A stretch of 64,000 bases of DNA from Fibrobacter succinogenes. GTDB lineage: Bacteria > Fibrobacterota > Fibrobacteria > Fibrobacterales > Fibrobacteraceae. The notes under the pieces were generated by a model. It worked only from the letters and a program-made list of their open reading frames with translations, was not told the DNA's origin and did not search any database. Positions 51,564 to 60,262 of this stretch are shown here, piece after piece. Positions within the stretch are counted from its first letter, which is position 1. The number at the start of each line of letters is the position of its first letter. The DNA lies in the NCBI GenBank assembly GCA_902762795.1, contig CACWPM010000015.1:1-64000 (forward strand), given 5' to 3'. The translations under genes were made by a program, and so were the position numbers.

Positions 51564-51674
51564 AAGTTCGTGAACGGAGCTCCGGAAGCTGTCGTGAACG
51601 CCGAACGCGTGAAGCTCGCTACACAGCAGGCCATCATCGCAAAGAGTACTAAGGCACTCGAAGAACTTCGCTAA
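51564..51674 (+). pseudogene. valS: Displaced duplicate of the valS 3' end
   Basis: 36 codons plus stop encode KFVNGAPEAVVNAERVKLAT then QQAIIAKSTKALEELR. The first 22 residues are identical to the corresponding part of valS (51356-51421), but about 15 of those 22 codons differ synonymously (AAC for AAT, GTG for GTC, CTC for TTG and so on). The displaced copy uses the codons typical of the valS body, so it is probably the original 3' end and the end now attached to valS is the incoming one. Confidence 0.9.
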
Positions 51675-51703
51675 CAGCGGGCTCGCGGATTGTGTCATCT
51701 AGG

Positions 51704-51785
51704 CCCTTCGACAAGCTCTGGGTAAACTCCGTCGAAGGATCTAAAAAACATTAAGCAGGCACTCCGTATGGAGCGCCTGTTTTTG
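51704..51785 (+). terminator. REP-like inverted repeat followed by the valS terminator
   Basis: CCTTCGAC (51705-51712) and GTCGAAGG (51731-51738) form a long-range stem of the type common in intergenic repeats. Then GCAGGCACTCC GTAT GGAGCGCCTG TTTTTG (51755-51785) is a strong Rho-independent terminator, now about 290 nt from the functional valS stop but 80 nt from the displaced one. Confidence 0.85.
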
Positions 51786-52237
51786 TTTATACGCACTCAA
51801 TCGAAGACGCTACGGGCGCAAGTGCCATTCATTACTTAACAAGAACCAGCATCTCTGCAGTTTAAAGCCGAGTTCGACTACAAGCACACTTATTTTTCCA
51901 CCATTTTAAGACAAATCCATCGTAACAAAAAAAATCCACTTTGCAATCCTGAAAAAAGCGACCAAGCCCCCATTAATCGACTTCATAAATGTAAATTTTT
52001 CTTATCATAACACATGTGTTTTCACGTATTTTGCGTATCATAATCATAGAAAAAATACATATTTCCGTACTATACGAAACATTTTCACGTATCATGATCA
52101 AGAGCCTCATTATACACAATCTTATGTAAATTATACACGACCGTCTTACATACAAAGAAAGTGTATCTTTTTTATTTTTCGTTATCTATATTTGGAATAC
52201 AGAACACAACGCAGAATACAAACAGGAGGATATTCTG
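51786..52237. promoter_or_regulatory. AT-rich upstream region with repeated CGTAT sites
   Basis: No gene is supported; a 60-codon minus-strand frame at 51973-52155 is a by-product of the repeats. TTTTCACGTAT occurs twice (about 52019 and 52081) and CGTATCAT(A/G)ATCA twice (about 52033 and 52091), with a palindrome ACACATGTGT at 52011-52020. These look like regulator sites for the lipoprotein gene at 52238, whose own -10 is near TATCTATATTTGG (52184-52196) and whose ribosome site is AGGAGG. Confidence 0.5.
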
Positions 52238-53800
52238 ATGAAACATACAAAGAAAAAAATGTTGAATAAAGTATCAATCTGTGCAATAGCCGCAGCATCC
52301 ATGGCATTCACAGCTTGCGATTATCTCAACACACTCTTACCACCGGACCAAAACGATCCGCCAATAATCACCCCGCCAGTTGCAAGTTCTTCTAGCTTCA
52401 AAGTACAATCGTCATCTGCAATTGTACCGCCAAACGGCCAGTTCCAGACATGGTACGGCTTCACCGGCGAAGCACAAATTCAAACCGGATTAGGCAACGA
52501 AACGCTAACCTCCGGCTACTGGTATACTTATGACGATACTGGCGAAGGCGGCAAATCTCACATCATTTGGCCCACAGCGCTCGGCAACGATTACAGCGAC
52601 GACGCCCTTGATCCGGTCATCCTGCATTGCAACGGTCTTTGCGGTACAGCAGTTCTCGACAAGGGTTCCATGACTTACCACCCGTTCGTCGGCGCAGCTT
52701 TCAATTTAGTCGGCGAAACAAGCGCTGCTGACCCGACCCCGGCCGCAGGCGATGCTTCTAGCATGGGCGGTATCTGCATTACATATTCTTCTGACATAGC
52801 ACCAACCCTGCAAATGGGTCTCGGCGACGCTGTAGAAGCATCCATCGGTTACGCCCTTCCTGCTGCAAGTCTCCCCAAAAGCGTGAACGGCATAACCAAG
52901 CACATCGCGTGGTCCGATTTCAAGCAGCCAACCTGGTATAAGGGCGGTGTAACATTCTCCGGTCCCGAAGCCGCAAAGCAGCTCGTCAATCTCAAGTTCA
53001 ACATGCAGGCCGCACCGGGCAGCTACAATTTCAACATCATGGCAATCGGTCCGTACGGTGGCTGCGAGCAAACGACAATTCCGCCGATTGATCCGCCAAA
53101 CCCCATTGACCCGCCGAAACCCCCTACGCCGGGAAAATTCCAGACATGGTTTGGCAGCAATGGTGAATACAAAATTTATACCGGATATGACAACGGATCG
53201 GAAACATCTGGTTACTGGTATTCCTACGGAGATGATATTGACGGAGGATTATCTCAAATCATTTGGCCTGTAGAGATGAACAACGGCTTCTTCGAAGACG
53301 CTATGGACCCGATTATTGAATACTGCGGTGGACTTTGTGGAATTGCTCATCTTGACAAAGGCAACTTGATGTACAATCCATTTATCGGCGTAGGCTTCAA
53401 CATCGCTGGCGAAGGACCGGATGGAACCCCTACCGCAGCCAATGCTTCCGATATGGGCGGCGTCTGCATTACATATAAATCGGATATCGCTCCGATGCTT
53501 GAAATGGGTCTCGGAGATGCAGTGGATGCAACCATCGGTTACGCACAACCTTATGTATCACTCCCCAAAAGCTCCTCTATGGAAACGACAAAATTCCTCA
53601 AGTGGTCCGATTTCAAGCAGCCTTCCTGGTACAAGGGTGATGTCAAAATTTCCGGCGAAGAAGCAGCAAAGATTCTTGTCTCACTCAAATTCAGGTTGCA
53701 GGGAGCATCAGGTGAATACGATTTCAACATCCTGTCCATTGGACCGTATAATGGAGGATCTTGCGCTCCGTACCCAATTCGCATCACCACAAACAACTAG
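52238..53800 (+). CDS. Lipoprotein with two tandem CBM11-like modules
   Basis: 520 residues. Lipoprotein signal with lipobox MAFTAC, Ser-rich linker SSSSFKVQSSSA, then two homologous modules of about 200 residues (about 68-280 and 308-515) separated by a Pro-rich linker (IDPPNPIDPPKPPTPG). Both contain SGYWY(T/S)Y, a Cys pair in C.GLCG, MTYHPFVGAAFN or LMYNPFIGVGFN, GG(I/V)CITY and SDFKQP(T/S)WYKG. The fold pattern is like the CBM11/CIA30 sandwich. There is no catalytic domain, so it may bind cellulose or another glycan at the surface. Strong terminator downstream. Confidence 0.8.
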   Translation: MKHTKKKMLNKVSICAIAAASMAFTACDYLNTLLPPDQNDPPIITPPVASSSSFKVQSSSAIVPPNGQFQTWYGFTGEAQIQTGLGNETLTSGYWYTYDDTGEGGKSHIIWPTALGNDYSDDALDPVILHCNGLCGTAVLDKGSMTYHPFVGAAFNLVGETSAADPTPAAGDASSMGGICITYSSDIAPTLQMGLGDAVEASIGYALPAASLPKSVNGITKHIAWSDFKQPTWYKGGVTFSGPEAAKQLVNLKFNMQAAPGSYNFNIMAIGPYGGCEQTTIPPIDPPNPIDPPKPPTPGKFQTWFGSNGEYKIYTGYDNGSETSGYWYSYGDDIDGGLSQIIWPVEMNNGFFEDAMDPIIEYCGGLCGIAHLDKGNLMYNPFIGVGFNIAGEGPDGTPTAANASDMGGVCITYKSDIAPMLEMGLGDAVDATIGYAQPYVSLPKSSSMETTKFLKWSDFKQPSWYKGDVKISGEEAAKILVSLKFRLQGASGEYDFNILSIGPYNGGSCAPYPIRITTNN

Positions 53801-53835
53801 CCTAAAAATTACTTCTCGTAGATAACTCCTTATGT

Positions 53836-53867
53836 TAAAAAGTCCCACACTTTTGTGTGGGACTTTT
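53836..53867. terminator. Bidirectional terminator between the lipoprotein gene and purF
   Basis: AAAAGTCCCACAC and GTGTGGGACTTTT form a perfect 13-bp stem with loop TTTT; A and T runs on both sides let it work for both converging genes. Confidence 0.93.
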
Positions 53868-53934
53868 CATATTCAACGTAAATGAGTTCACGGGCTTTCC
53901 GCAGCTAGAAGCAGGCGGTATATCGAATCGCGGA

Positions 53935-55410
53935 TTATTCCTTGTCCTTCTTTTCCTTATCGTGGCAATGGCACGGGCAATGATAGCAGTCGCCCGTTTC
54001 GGCATAGTCCTTGCCAGTCCAGCAATAAGTGCAAAGCTGATCTTCCGGGAGGCCGATAGCCTGGATCAAGTCGTCAATGCGCTGGAACGCAAGCGACGTG
54101 AGGTTCAGCTTCTTGCGGATGTATTCGACCATGTCCTTGTACGGCTGGCCATTCGGATCCGTGTACTTGTCGAGATCGGCATTTTCACCTTCCTGGTCGC
54201 GAATGTAACGGCGCGTGATGAGGTCGTATTCATTCTTGGAACGGGAGAAGTTGATGAACTTGCACGGATAAACGAGCGGCGGACAAGCGATACGCATGTG
54301 CGTTTCCTTGCAGCCCATCGAATAAAGTTTTGCAGCCTGCTTGCCGAGCTGTGTTCCGCGAACGATGGAATCGTCGCAGAAGACGAGGCGACGGTCCTTG
54401 ATGAGTCCCGGAATAGGGATGAGCTTCATCGAGGCGACATGTTCGCGCTGGCGCTGGTCTTGCGGCATAAAGGAACGTGCCCAAGTCGGCGTGTACTTCA
54501 CAAACGGACGTGCAAACTTGATGCCTGCTTCGTGAGCATAGCCCAATGCATGAGACGTACCGGAGTCCGGAATACCGCAAGCGGCGTCAGCCTCGGTCGG
54601 GGTGCGCTTGGCAAGAGCAGAACCGCAACGGTAACGAGTCATTTCCACGTTACGTCCTTCGTAACTGGAGGCCGGATAACCGTAATAAACCCAGAGGAAC
54701 GAACAAATTGCCATTTTCTTACGCGGTTCCACGAGCGTCGTATCGCCATCCGGCGTGAGTTCGACCACTTCACCAGGACCAAGATCACGAACGTATTCGT
54801 AACCGAGATTCGGCAGAGCGCAGCTTTCTTGCAAAGCAATCATCGCGCCGTTCTTTTTGCCGAGGATAACTGCCGTACGGCCCCACTTGTCGCGGCACGC
54901 ATAAAAACGCCCCGTACTATCCATAATCAGCACGGAGCAGCTTCCCTTGACTTTGTCCTGAACGTACTTGAGCCCATCGACGATGGAATCCTGAGTAGCA
55001 ATAAGGGCCGACACCACTTCGGTCGGTCCTACCATGCCACTCGTCGTCGAGAACTGGAGCTGCATACAGTTGTTGCGGAAAAGTTCGTTCTTGATATCTT
55101 CGATGTTCGTGATGAGGCCTACAGTCACAATCGCGAACGTTCCCAGCTTGGAAGTCATGACGAGCGGCTGCGGGTCCGTGTCAGAGATGACGCCTAAGCC
55201 AACCTTGCCGGAAAAATGTGTTAAATCGTGTTCAAACTTACTGCGGAACGGAGTGTTCTGGATGTTGTGAATCGAGCGATGGAAAACGCCATCCGATTTC
55301 AAAACAGCCATACCGCCGCGGTGAGTGCCAAGGTGAGAATGGTAGTCGGTTCCGTAAAAGAGATCGCAAACGCAGTCTTCTTTGGAAATAACACCACAAA
55401 AGCCGCCCAT
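53935..55410 (-). CDS. purF: Amidophosphoribosyltransferase
   Basis: 491 residues from the ATG at 55408-55410 (CAGGAG upstream); the longer frame to 55488 is leader. It makes 5-phosphoribosylamine from PRPP and glutamine, the first committed purine step. Short propeptide MGGF then the nucleophile Cys5 in CGVISKE; glutaminase part (HSHLGTHRGGMAV); PRPP-binding loop VFCDDSIVRGTQLGKQ (about 345-360); C-terminal TYCWTGKDYAETG. The tail GDCYHCPCHCHDKEKKDKE is unusually Cys/His-rich and might bind metal. Preceded by a structured leader. Confidence 0.96.
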   Translation of the reverse strand: MGGFCGVISKEDCVCDLFYGTDYHSHLGTHRGGMAVLKSDGVFHRSIHNIQNTPFRSKFEHDLTHFSGKVGLGVISDTDPQPLVMTSKLGTFAIVTVGLITNIEDIKNELFRNNCMQLQFSTTSGMVGPTEVVSALIATQDSIVDGLKYVQDKVKGSCSVLIMDSTGRFYACRDKWGRTAVILGKKNGAMIALQESCALPNLGYEYVRDLGPGEVVELTPDGDTTLVEPRKKMAICSFLWVYYGYPASSYEGRNVEMTRYRCGSALAKRTPTEADAACGIPDSGTSHALGYAHEAGIKFARPFVKYTPTWARSFMPQDQRQREHVASMKLIPIPGLIKDRRLVFCDDSIVRGTQLGKQAAKLYSMGCKETHMRIACPPLVYPCKFINFSRSKNEYDLITRRYIRDQEGENADLDKYTDPNGQPYKDMVEYIRKKLNLTSLAFQRIDDLIQAIGLPEDQLCTYCWTGKDYAETGDCYHCPCHCHDKEKKDKE

Positions 55411-55584
55411 ATAAGACTCCTGGATAGAAAAGGATTTTCCACGCACAAAAATAGAAATCTTGCGCCGTCTGCAAAGAGTAAACCGCAAAAAAAAATTATT
55501 TCTGTAAGCTACATCCCCGTCCCCTGGAGGGGCTTAGCCCTGATAGGGTCCACCGGCCATTTTCCCACGTAACAAAAACGTAAA
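55411..55584 (-). promoter_or_regulatory. Structured 5' leader of purF (candidate cis-regulatory RNA)
   Basis: On the coding strand a GC-rich island (about 55574 to 55505) in an AT-rich setting contains CCC TATCA GGG and CCCC TCCA GGGG hairpins, GGACGGGGATG, and GTAGCTTAC, then a run of nine T (about 55498-55490). About 80 nt separate this from the purF start. A purF-associated RNA motif has been described from Fibrobacter (named Fibro-purF, from memory); I could not align to it. Confidence 0.55.
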
Positions 55585-56652
55585 TTACGGTTTTCGGCGT
55601 TTCAGGCCATATTCAATTTTTCCATTTCTTCGGATTATAAGGTAGTCGCAATACTCGGGTGCAACAAGATAGAAGCCTTTGCCAACAGGTTTATACGTTG
55701 AAAGATCTTTCTCACAATAATCACGAGAAGCTACGGAAGAATTACAATACAAGTGTTTCGCATAAGACGGAATTCTTTTCAGCATGGGTTGCCGGCATCT
55801 TCTTATATCAATATCACGAAATTCCTTATCCAGTGATACACCTAAAAGCATATCATTTGCAGGATACGAAAGCGACGAAACAAGAATATCTCCACTATCA
55901 CTCAGCATAAATTCATATTCAGAACTAAAATCATAACCCCACCCACCGACACCGCATTCGCCAGCGTGACCCAAAATTCTGCCTTCACGCCCTATTTGCA
56001 ATGTTCCTACATATTTTCCAGACATACCTGTATTTTTCCATACATCATCTATAGACATACGAAACTTTCCATCAGCTATATATTTCTCATAGTTTATTTT
56101 TGCAATTAGCGATTCCTGAGATGATTCATTTCGCTTTCGTCCTTTTTCTAGCAACCATTTCAAGAATGAAGGATTTCTATAAATAGATTTTTCAATTTTT
56201 TCATACAATTTAATTTCATCTATGGGAGACTTTTCAAAAGACAAAGAATCTTCACTTAGAAAGACCTTTCTTTCCAGAAAATTTCTAAAAGCACCCTTCT
56301 TTTCTAACGGCCAATCAAATCTAAATAACACATTTTCAAACAGACTTTTCGCTTTAGGAACTGCATAAATCGAATAATCTTCAGCAATTTCATAACAGTT
56401 CCAAACACCGCGTCCCTGAACATAGACTGGTCGAGTTCTCATATTTGTAACATCAAAAGTTTTCTCAAATTCAACAAATCTCGAATCTTGGCGAGCTTTG
56501 TTCAACGCATAGGAATCCCCGGCATTCACCGTGGACCAAGGCTTAGTTTTCGCTAAAGGTTTGAGAATTCCAACAGAAGAAGATTGTTCTTTAGCACAAA
56601 CCGAGGCAGCACATACAAACAAAATAATAAATGAAATTTTTCCAAGTTTCAT
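55585..56652 (-). CDS. Secreted protein, paralogue 1 of a four-gene family
   Basis: 355 residues with signal peptide MKLGKISFIILFVCAASVCA. It shares with the next three genes the blocks DSRFVEFEKTFDVTNMRTRP, KNPSF-type (RNPSFLKWLLEKGRKR), VWKNTGMSGKYVGTLQIG, LSDSGDILV and the C-terminal YCDYLIIRRNGKIEYG. No known domain was recognised. It lies furthest downstream in the minus-strand array and ends next to the purF leader. Confidence 0.75.
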   Translation of the reverse strand: MKLGKISFIILFVCAASVCAKEQSSSVGILKPLAKTKPWSTVNAGDSYALNKARQDSRFVEFEKTFDVTNMRTRPVYVQGRGVWNCYEIAEDYSIYAVPKAKSLFENVLFRFDWPLEKKGAFRNFLERKVFLSEDSLSFEKSPIDEIKLYEKIEKSIYRNPSFLKWLLEKGRKRNESSQESLIAKINYEKYIADGKFRMSIDDVWKNTGMSGKYVGTLQIGREGRILGHAGECGVGGWGYDFSSEYEFMLSDSGDILVSSLSYPANDMLLGVSLDKEFRDIDIRRCRQPMLKRIPSYAKHLYCNSSVASRDYCEKDLSTYKPVGKGFYLVAPEYCDYLIIRRNGKIEYGLKRRKP

Positions 56653-56701
56653 TCCAATTCCAGCAACATGAATTTATCCTATTCTAAAATAGAAATCTGA
56701 A

Positions 56702-57748
56702 TTATGGCAATGTTGCAAAAACATGAAAAATAAATTTCACAAGCATGGGTTCTCGTTTTTTACAAATCCTCCGATTTCGGGCCGTATTCGATTGTACCAT
56801 CATTGCGGATGATAAGGTAGTCGCAATATTCAGTCTTATAGTATTTTGAACGCCATTCTGCGCAACGAAGTCTTCAACATATGATAAAATTCCTTTAGAA
56901 GATTTTTGAACCTTGCATTGTTTCAATCTAGCATCCGCAAAATGTCCGATTTCATTCCAAGAGACATCTAATATATTTTCTTTTTTAGAATTCCATAACG
57001 ACATCCTTATTTCAGGAACGAAAACATCCCCATTATCACCCAACAAAAAATAAGGTGATCCACAGTATTCAACTCTAGAACAAAAATCTGGAGCTTCACA
57101 AAAAGCTAATGTACCAATATATTTACCAGATTTTACGATTTTATTCCAAGCATTTTCTATAGGTTCGTCAGAATCGTACCAAGATTTACCCCCTACATGT
57201 ATATCTTTTTGATTCTTTATCACTGCAATATTTTCATAAATAAGTTCTTCTTGATCGCTCATCACTAAAAATTTATTAGCAATTAATAATTGACGAGTTT
57301 TTTTCCCCTCCGCACGTTCCTTAGCATTTTTTTCCAACCATTTTTCGAAAGATGGATTTTTATGGATAGCAGCCGCCATTTTCTTAAAAGATTCTACATC
57401 ATCTAATGGAGATTTTTTAAACAAACTATCCGCAAAAGTCATTTCGAATTTAAAAATTATACTTTCAAGAGGTATTTTTTCTTTGGGTGTTACATAAAAG
57501 GTGAAATTTTTTCCGACAATTTCACAAGAACCAGTTAACATCATCTCTGCTCTTACTTTTTTTACATCAAAAAAAATTTCAAAATCCTTAAAATTTGGAT
57601 CAAGACGAGCACAATCCATATCATCAGAAAAACAAAACCTAGTCTTTGGTAACAAGAGTTTATTTTCACAAGGACCGGGCATATATTTACAAGCATAAAC
57701 ATCCAAAACAAGTAATAAGCAAACAACAAAACTAATTTTCTTAATCAT
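56702..57748 (-). CDS. Secreted protein, paralogue 2, with frameshifted C-terminus
   Basis: 348 residues from the ATG at 57746-57748 (signal peptide MIKKISFVVCLLLVLDVYA). It has the family blocks NPSFEKWLEKNAKERAEG, SGKYIGTLAFCEAP and LLGDNGDVFVPEI. After SYVEDF the frame is lost relative to paralogue 3: about 32 nt are missing, and the conserved end KTEYCDYLIIRNDGTIEYG is still present in another frame, terminating at 56760-56762. The encoded tail (NTIRLNIATTLSSAMMVQSN...) is therefore an artefact of the deletion and the gene may be a recent pseudogene. Confidence 0.7.
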   Translation of the reverse strand: MIKKISFVVCLLLVLDVYACKYMPGPCENKLLLPKTRFCFSDDMDCARLDPNFKDFEIFFDVKKVRAEMMLTGSCEIVGKNFTFYVTPKEKIPLESIIFKFEMTFADSLFKKSPLDDVESFKKMAAAIHKNPSFEKWLEKNAKERAEGKKTRQLLIANKFLVMSDQEELIYENIAVIKNQKDIHVGGKSWYDSDEPIENAWNKIVKSGKYIGTLAFCEAPDFCSRVEYCGSPYFLLGDNGDVFVPEIRMSLWNSKKENILDVSWNEIGHFADARLKQCKVQKSSKGILSYVEDFVAQNGVQNTIRLNIATTLSSAMMVQSNTARNRRICKKREPMLVKFIFHVFATLP

Positions 57749-57769
57749 AAAAACCGCTCTCGTCAAAAA

Positions 57770-58762
57770 TTACAAATCCCCCGATTTCGGACCGTATTCG
57801 ATTGAACCGTCATTGCGGATGATGATGTAATCGCAATATTCAGTCTTATAGTATTTTGAACGCCATTCCGTGCAACGTTTTTCTGAAACTAAAGAATGAT
57901 TGCACAGAAAATCTTCAACATATGATAAAATTCCTTTAGAAGATTTTTGAACCTCGCATTGTTTCAACCCATCAGCAAAACGGTCGAGCTCTTTCGAAGA
58001 AACATCTAATATATTTTCTTTTTTAGAATTCATATTCCATATTTCAGGAACGAAAACATCCCCATTATCACCTAACAAGTATTCAGGTGATCCACATCGT
58101 TCAACTTTAGACATACGTTTAACATTACACCTAAGATCCGGAGCCTTGCAAAAAGTTAACGTACCAATATATTTACCAGACATTCCTATTTCATTCCAAA
58201 TATCTTCGATGAATTCCCAAGCATAATCCTTAACATATATACCTTCTTGATTGTCTATCACTGCAATATTTTTACAAACTAATAATGGATGAGACTCTTC
58301 TTCCTCTGCACGTTCCTTAGCATTTCTTTCCAACCATTTTTCGAAAGATGGATTTTTATGGATAGCAGCCGCCATTGTCTTAAAAGATTCTACAATATCT
58401 AATGGAGATTTTTTAAACGAGCTATCCGCAAAAAACATGTTGAATCTAAAAATTATATTTTCAAACGGTATTTTAACTTTAGGCGTTACATAAAAAGTAA
58501 AACTTTTCCCGATATCTTCACAATGATCATCAAACCGTCTATCTGTTCTTACTTTTTCAATATCAAAAAAATTTTCAAAATCCTTAAATTTCGGATCAAG
58601 CCGTGCACAAGCCATATCATCATGGATGCCTAAACAAGTCTTAACCATTACACCCGCGCAATAATGATCACGATGATTACGATGAACACGCCGCTGAACT
58701 TTATAAGCAAAGACATCCAAAACAAGTAATAAGCAAACGACAAAACTAATTTTCTTAATCAT
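57770..58762 (-). CDS. Secreted protein, paralogue 3 of the family
   Basis: 330 residues from the ATG at 58760-58762 with GAGAGG upstream. Signal peptide MIKKISFVVCLLLVLDVFA, nearly identical to that of paralogue 2, as are NPSFEKWLERNAKERAE and SSKGILSYVEDF. The end YCDYIIIRNDGSIEYGPKSG is intact. The high identity to paralogue 2 shows a recent duplication. Function unknown. Confidence 0.75.
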   Translation of the reverse strand: MIKKISFVVCLLLVLDVFAYKVQRRVHRNHRDHYCAGVMVKTCLGIHDDMACARLDPKFKDFENFFDIEKVRTDRRFDDHCEDIGKSFTFYVTPKVKIPFENIIFRFNMFFADSSFKKSPLDIVESFKTMAAAIHKNPSFEKWLERNAKERAEEEESHPLLVCKNIAVIDNQEGIYVKDYAWEFIEDIWNEIGMSGKYIGTLTFCKAPDLRCNVKRMSKVERCGSPEYLLGDNGDVFVPEIWNMNSKKENILDVSSKELDRFADGLKQCEVQKSSKGILSYVEDFLCNHSLVSEKRCTEWRSKYYKTEYCDYIIIRNDGSIEYGPKSGDL

Positions 58763-58783
58763 AAAAACCTCTCTCGTCAAAAA

Positions 58784-60262
58784 TTACATATTCCCTGATT
58801 TCGGACCGTATTCGATTGTACCATCGTTGCGGATAATGAGGTAATCACAAAACAAGGCATTCTTATTAGCCTCAGTTATCTTAACATCAAAACGAGAATC
58901 ACGGCACCGTTTCATATGAGAGCCCATAAAACGTCCAAATCTTTTATAAAAGAATTGATTTTCATCAAAAGGAACATCGAAAAACAATTCATACTTCAAG
59001 ATATCGGCCAAAGTTACAAGGACATCTCCATTATCGCTTAAAATAAATTCATACTGAGGGGCAACATCATTAACAAAGCTCAAAGTTCCAACATACTCGC
59101 CTTTCATGCCAACGTCTTTCCAAACAATGTCTTTATCAATTGGTTCCCAAAGAACTACTATTGAATCACTTTTTTCAAGATAAACTTGATAATAGTTCAT
59201 TAGAGGCATTTTATACCGCAACCATTTTTCGAACGAAGGATTTTTCCGCATGGCCATAATCGTTTTCAAAAACAATTTGACGGGTTCAACAGGATTATCA
59301 TCAAGTTTTATTCCCAAAAGCAATTCTTTAAAAGGAGTATCTCCTTTAGGTGAGACAAAGAAAGAATGTCCTCTATCATTAGCAAATAAAGGATGTCCAT
59401 AGCCAAATTTCACTGCATTTATATTAAATATTTTTTCAAACCATTTAAACCTCGAATCTTCCCGAAATGGAACAAGCCTCTCTTCACTGTTCCTCACATC
59501 TAACGCGATACGAAGACTATCCAATATTTTATAATAGTTTTCAAATGGAGACGAAAACTCGCGATAGGGCTTGGGGATAATTTCATAGCGATTTCGCACA
59601 CTCACTCTTTTTCTCTTATTCACTTTGTCTTGCGATTTTTTATATACATAGCGAGGTTTTCCTTCAATATCATACCAATTGGATTTTAAAACAACCTGCG
59701 GAAAAGAACTCACACGGCCTTTATTTACAACAAAATCATACAACAATACCCCGCAGTCAAATTCAATCGTATCGCTAACAAAATCTGCAAACAACGGTTC
59801 GCTCTTTTTATTTTCGACGATTCGCTTTTCAGCTGACGTATTCAGAACAATTTCTTGCGGGGGAATACTCACTGAAACAATTCTATTGTCTTTTTTCTTT
59901 GAATAGTAAAAATTACGCACAAGAGGCACCGTATGCAACTTGGAATTGATTGTCACGCTATCCAAATAAAGAGACGAATCTCGAATGCTCCAATAAGCTA
60001 AATAGCCACCACCATCTTTAGGAATAAAATACGTGTACAAGGGAGGGGCATCGTATGCAAAATAAGCGCTTGACGGTCTAAACGGCCACTCGGCATAATG
60101 TTTGGCAATGAACTCGTTAAGCGGATACGTTAAAATACGGCACTGTTTTCCGTTAAAAGAAATATGGTCCGTTCCACCTTCGGCAACGGCTCGATCTGGA
60201 ATTTCATTAGCAAGCACCGCAAATGCAAACGCAACAACAATAAACAACAACCGTTTCGTCAT
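58784..60262 (-). CDS. Secreted protein, paralogue 4 (long form)
   Basis: 492 residues with signal peptide MTKRLLFIVVAFAFAVLA. The C-terminal 250 residues carry the family blocks (EDSRFKWFEKIFNINAVKFG, RKNPSFEKWLRYKM, VWKDVGMKGEYVGTLSF, LSDNGDVLV, FCDYLIIRNDGTIEYGPKSG). The first 230 residues are an extra domain, with IAKHYAEWPFRPSSAYFAYD and YTYFIPKDGGGYLAYW, not found in the others. It is the first gene of the array; spacing between genes is 3-50 nt, so the four are probably one transcript. Confidence 0.75.
   Translation of the reverse strand: MTKRLLFIVVAFAFAVLANEIPDRAVAEGGTDHISFNGKQCRILTYPLNEFIAKHYAEWPFRPSSAYFAYDAPPLYTYFIPKDGGGYLAYWSIRDSSLYLDSVTINSKLHTVPLVRNFYYSKKKDNRIVSVSIPPQEIVLNTSAEKRIVENKKSEPLFADFVSDTIEFDCGVLLYDFVVNKGRVSSFPQVVLKSNWYDIEGKPRYVYKKSQDKVNKRKRVSVRNRYEIIPKPYREFSSPFENYYKILDSLRIALDVRNSEERLVPFREDSRFKWFEKIFNINAVKFGYGHPLFANDRGHSFFVSPKGDTPFKELLLGIKLDDNPVEPVKLFLKTIMAMRKNPSFEKWLRYKMPLMNYYQVYLEKSDSIVVLWEPIDKDIVWKDVGMKGEYVGTLSFVNDVAPQYEFILSDNGDVLVTLADILKYELFFDVPFDENQFFYKRFGRFMGSHMKRCRDSRFDVKITEANKNALFCDYLIIRNDGTIEYGPKSGNM

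Noticed and set aside
51973-52155. 60-codon minus-strand gene with MIRKIRENTCVMIRKI repeats
   Set aside because: The protein repeat only mirrors the duplicated CGTAT/ATCATGATC DNA words; no ribosome site.
53857-55197. 446-codon plus-strand frame over purF
   Set aside because: Antisense shadow of purF, which has full family motifs; no start signals.
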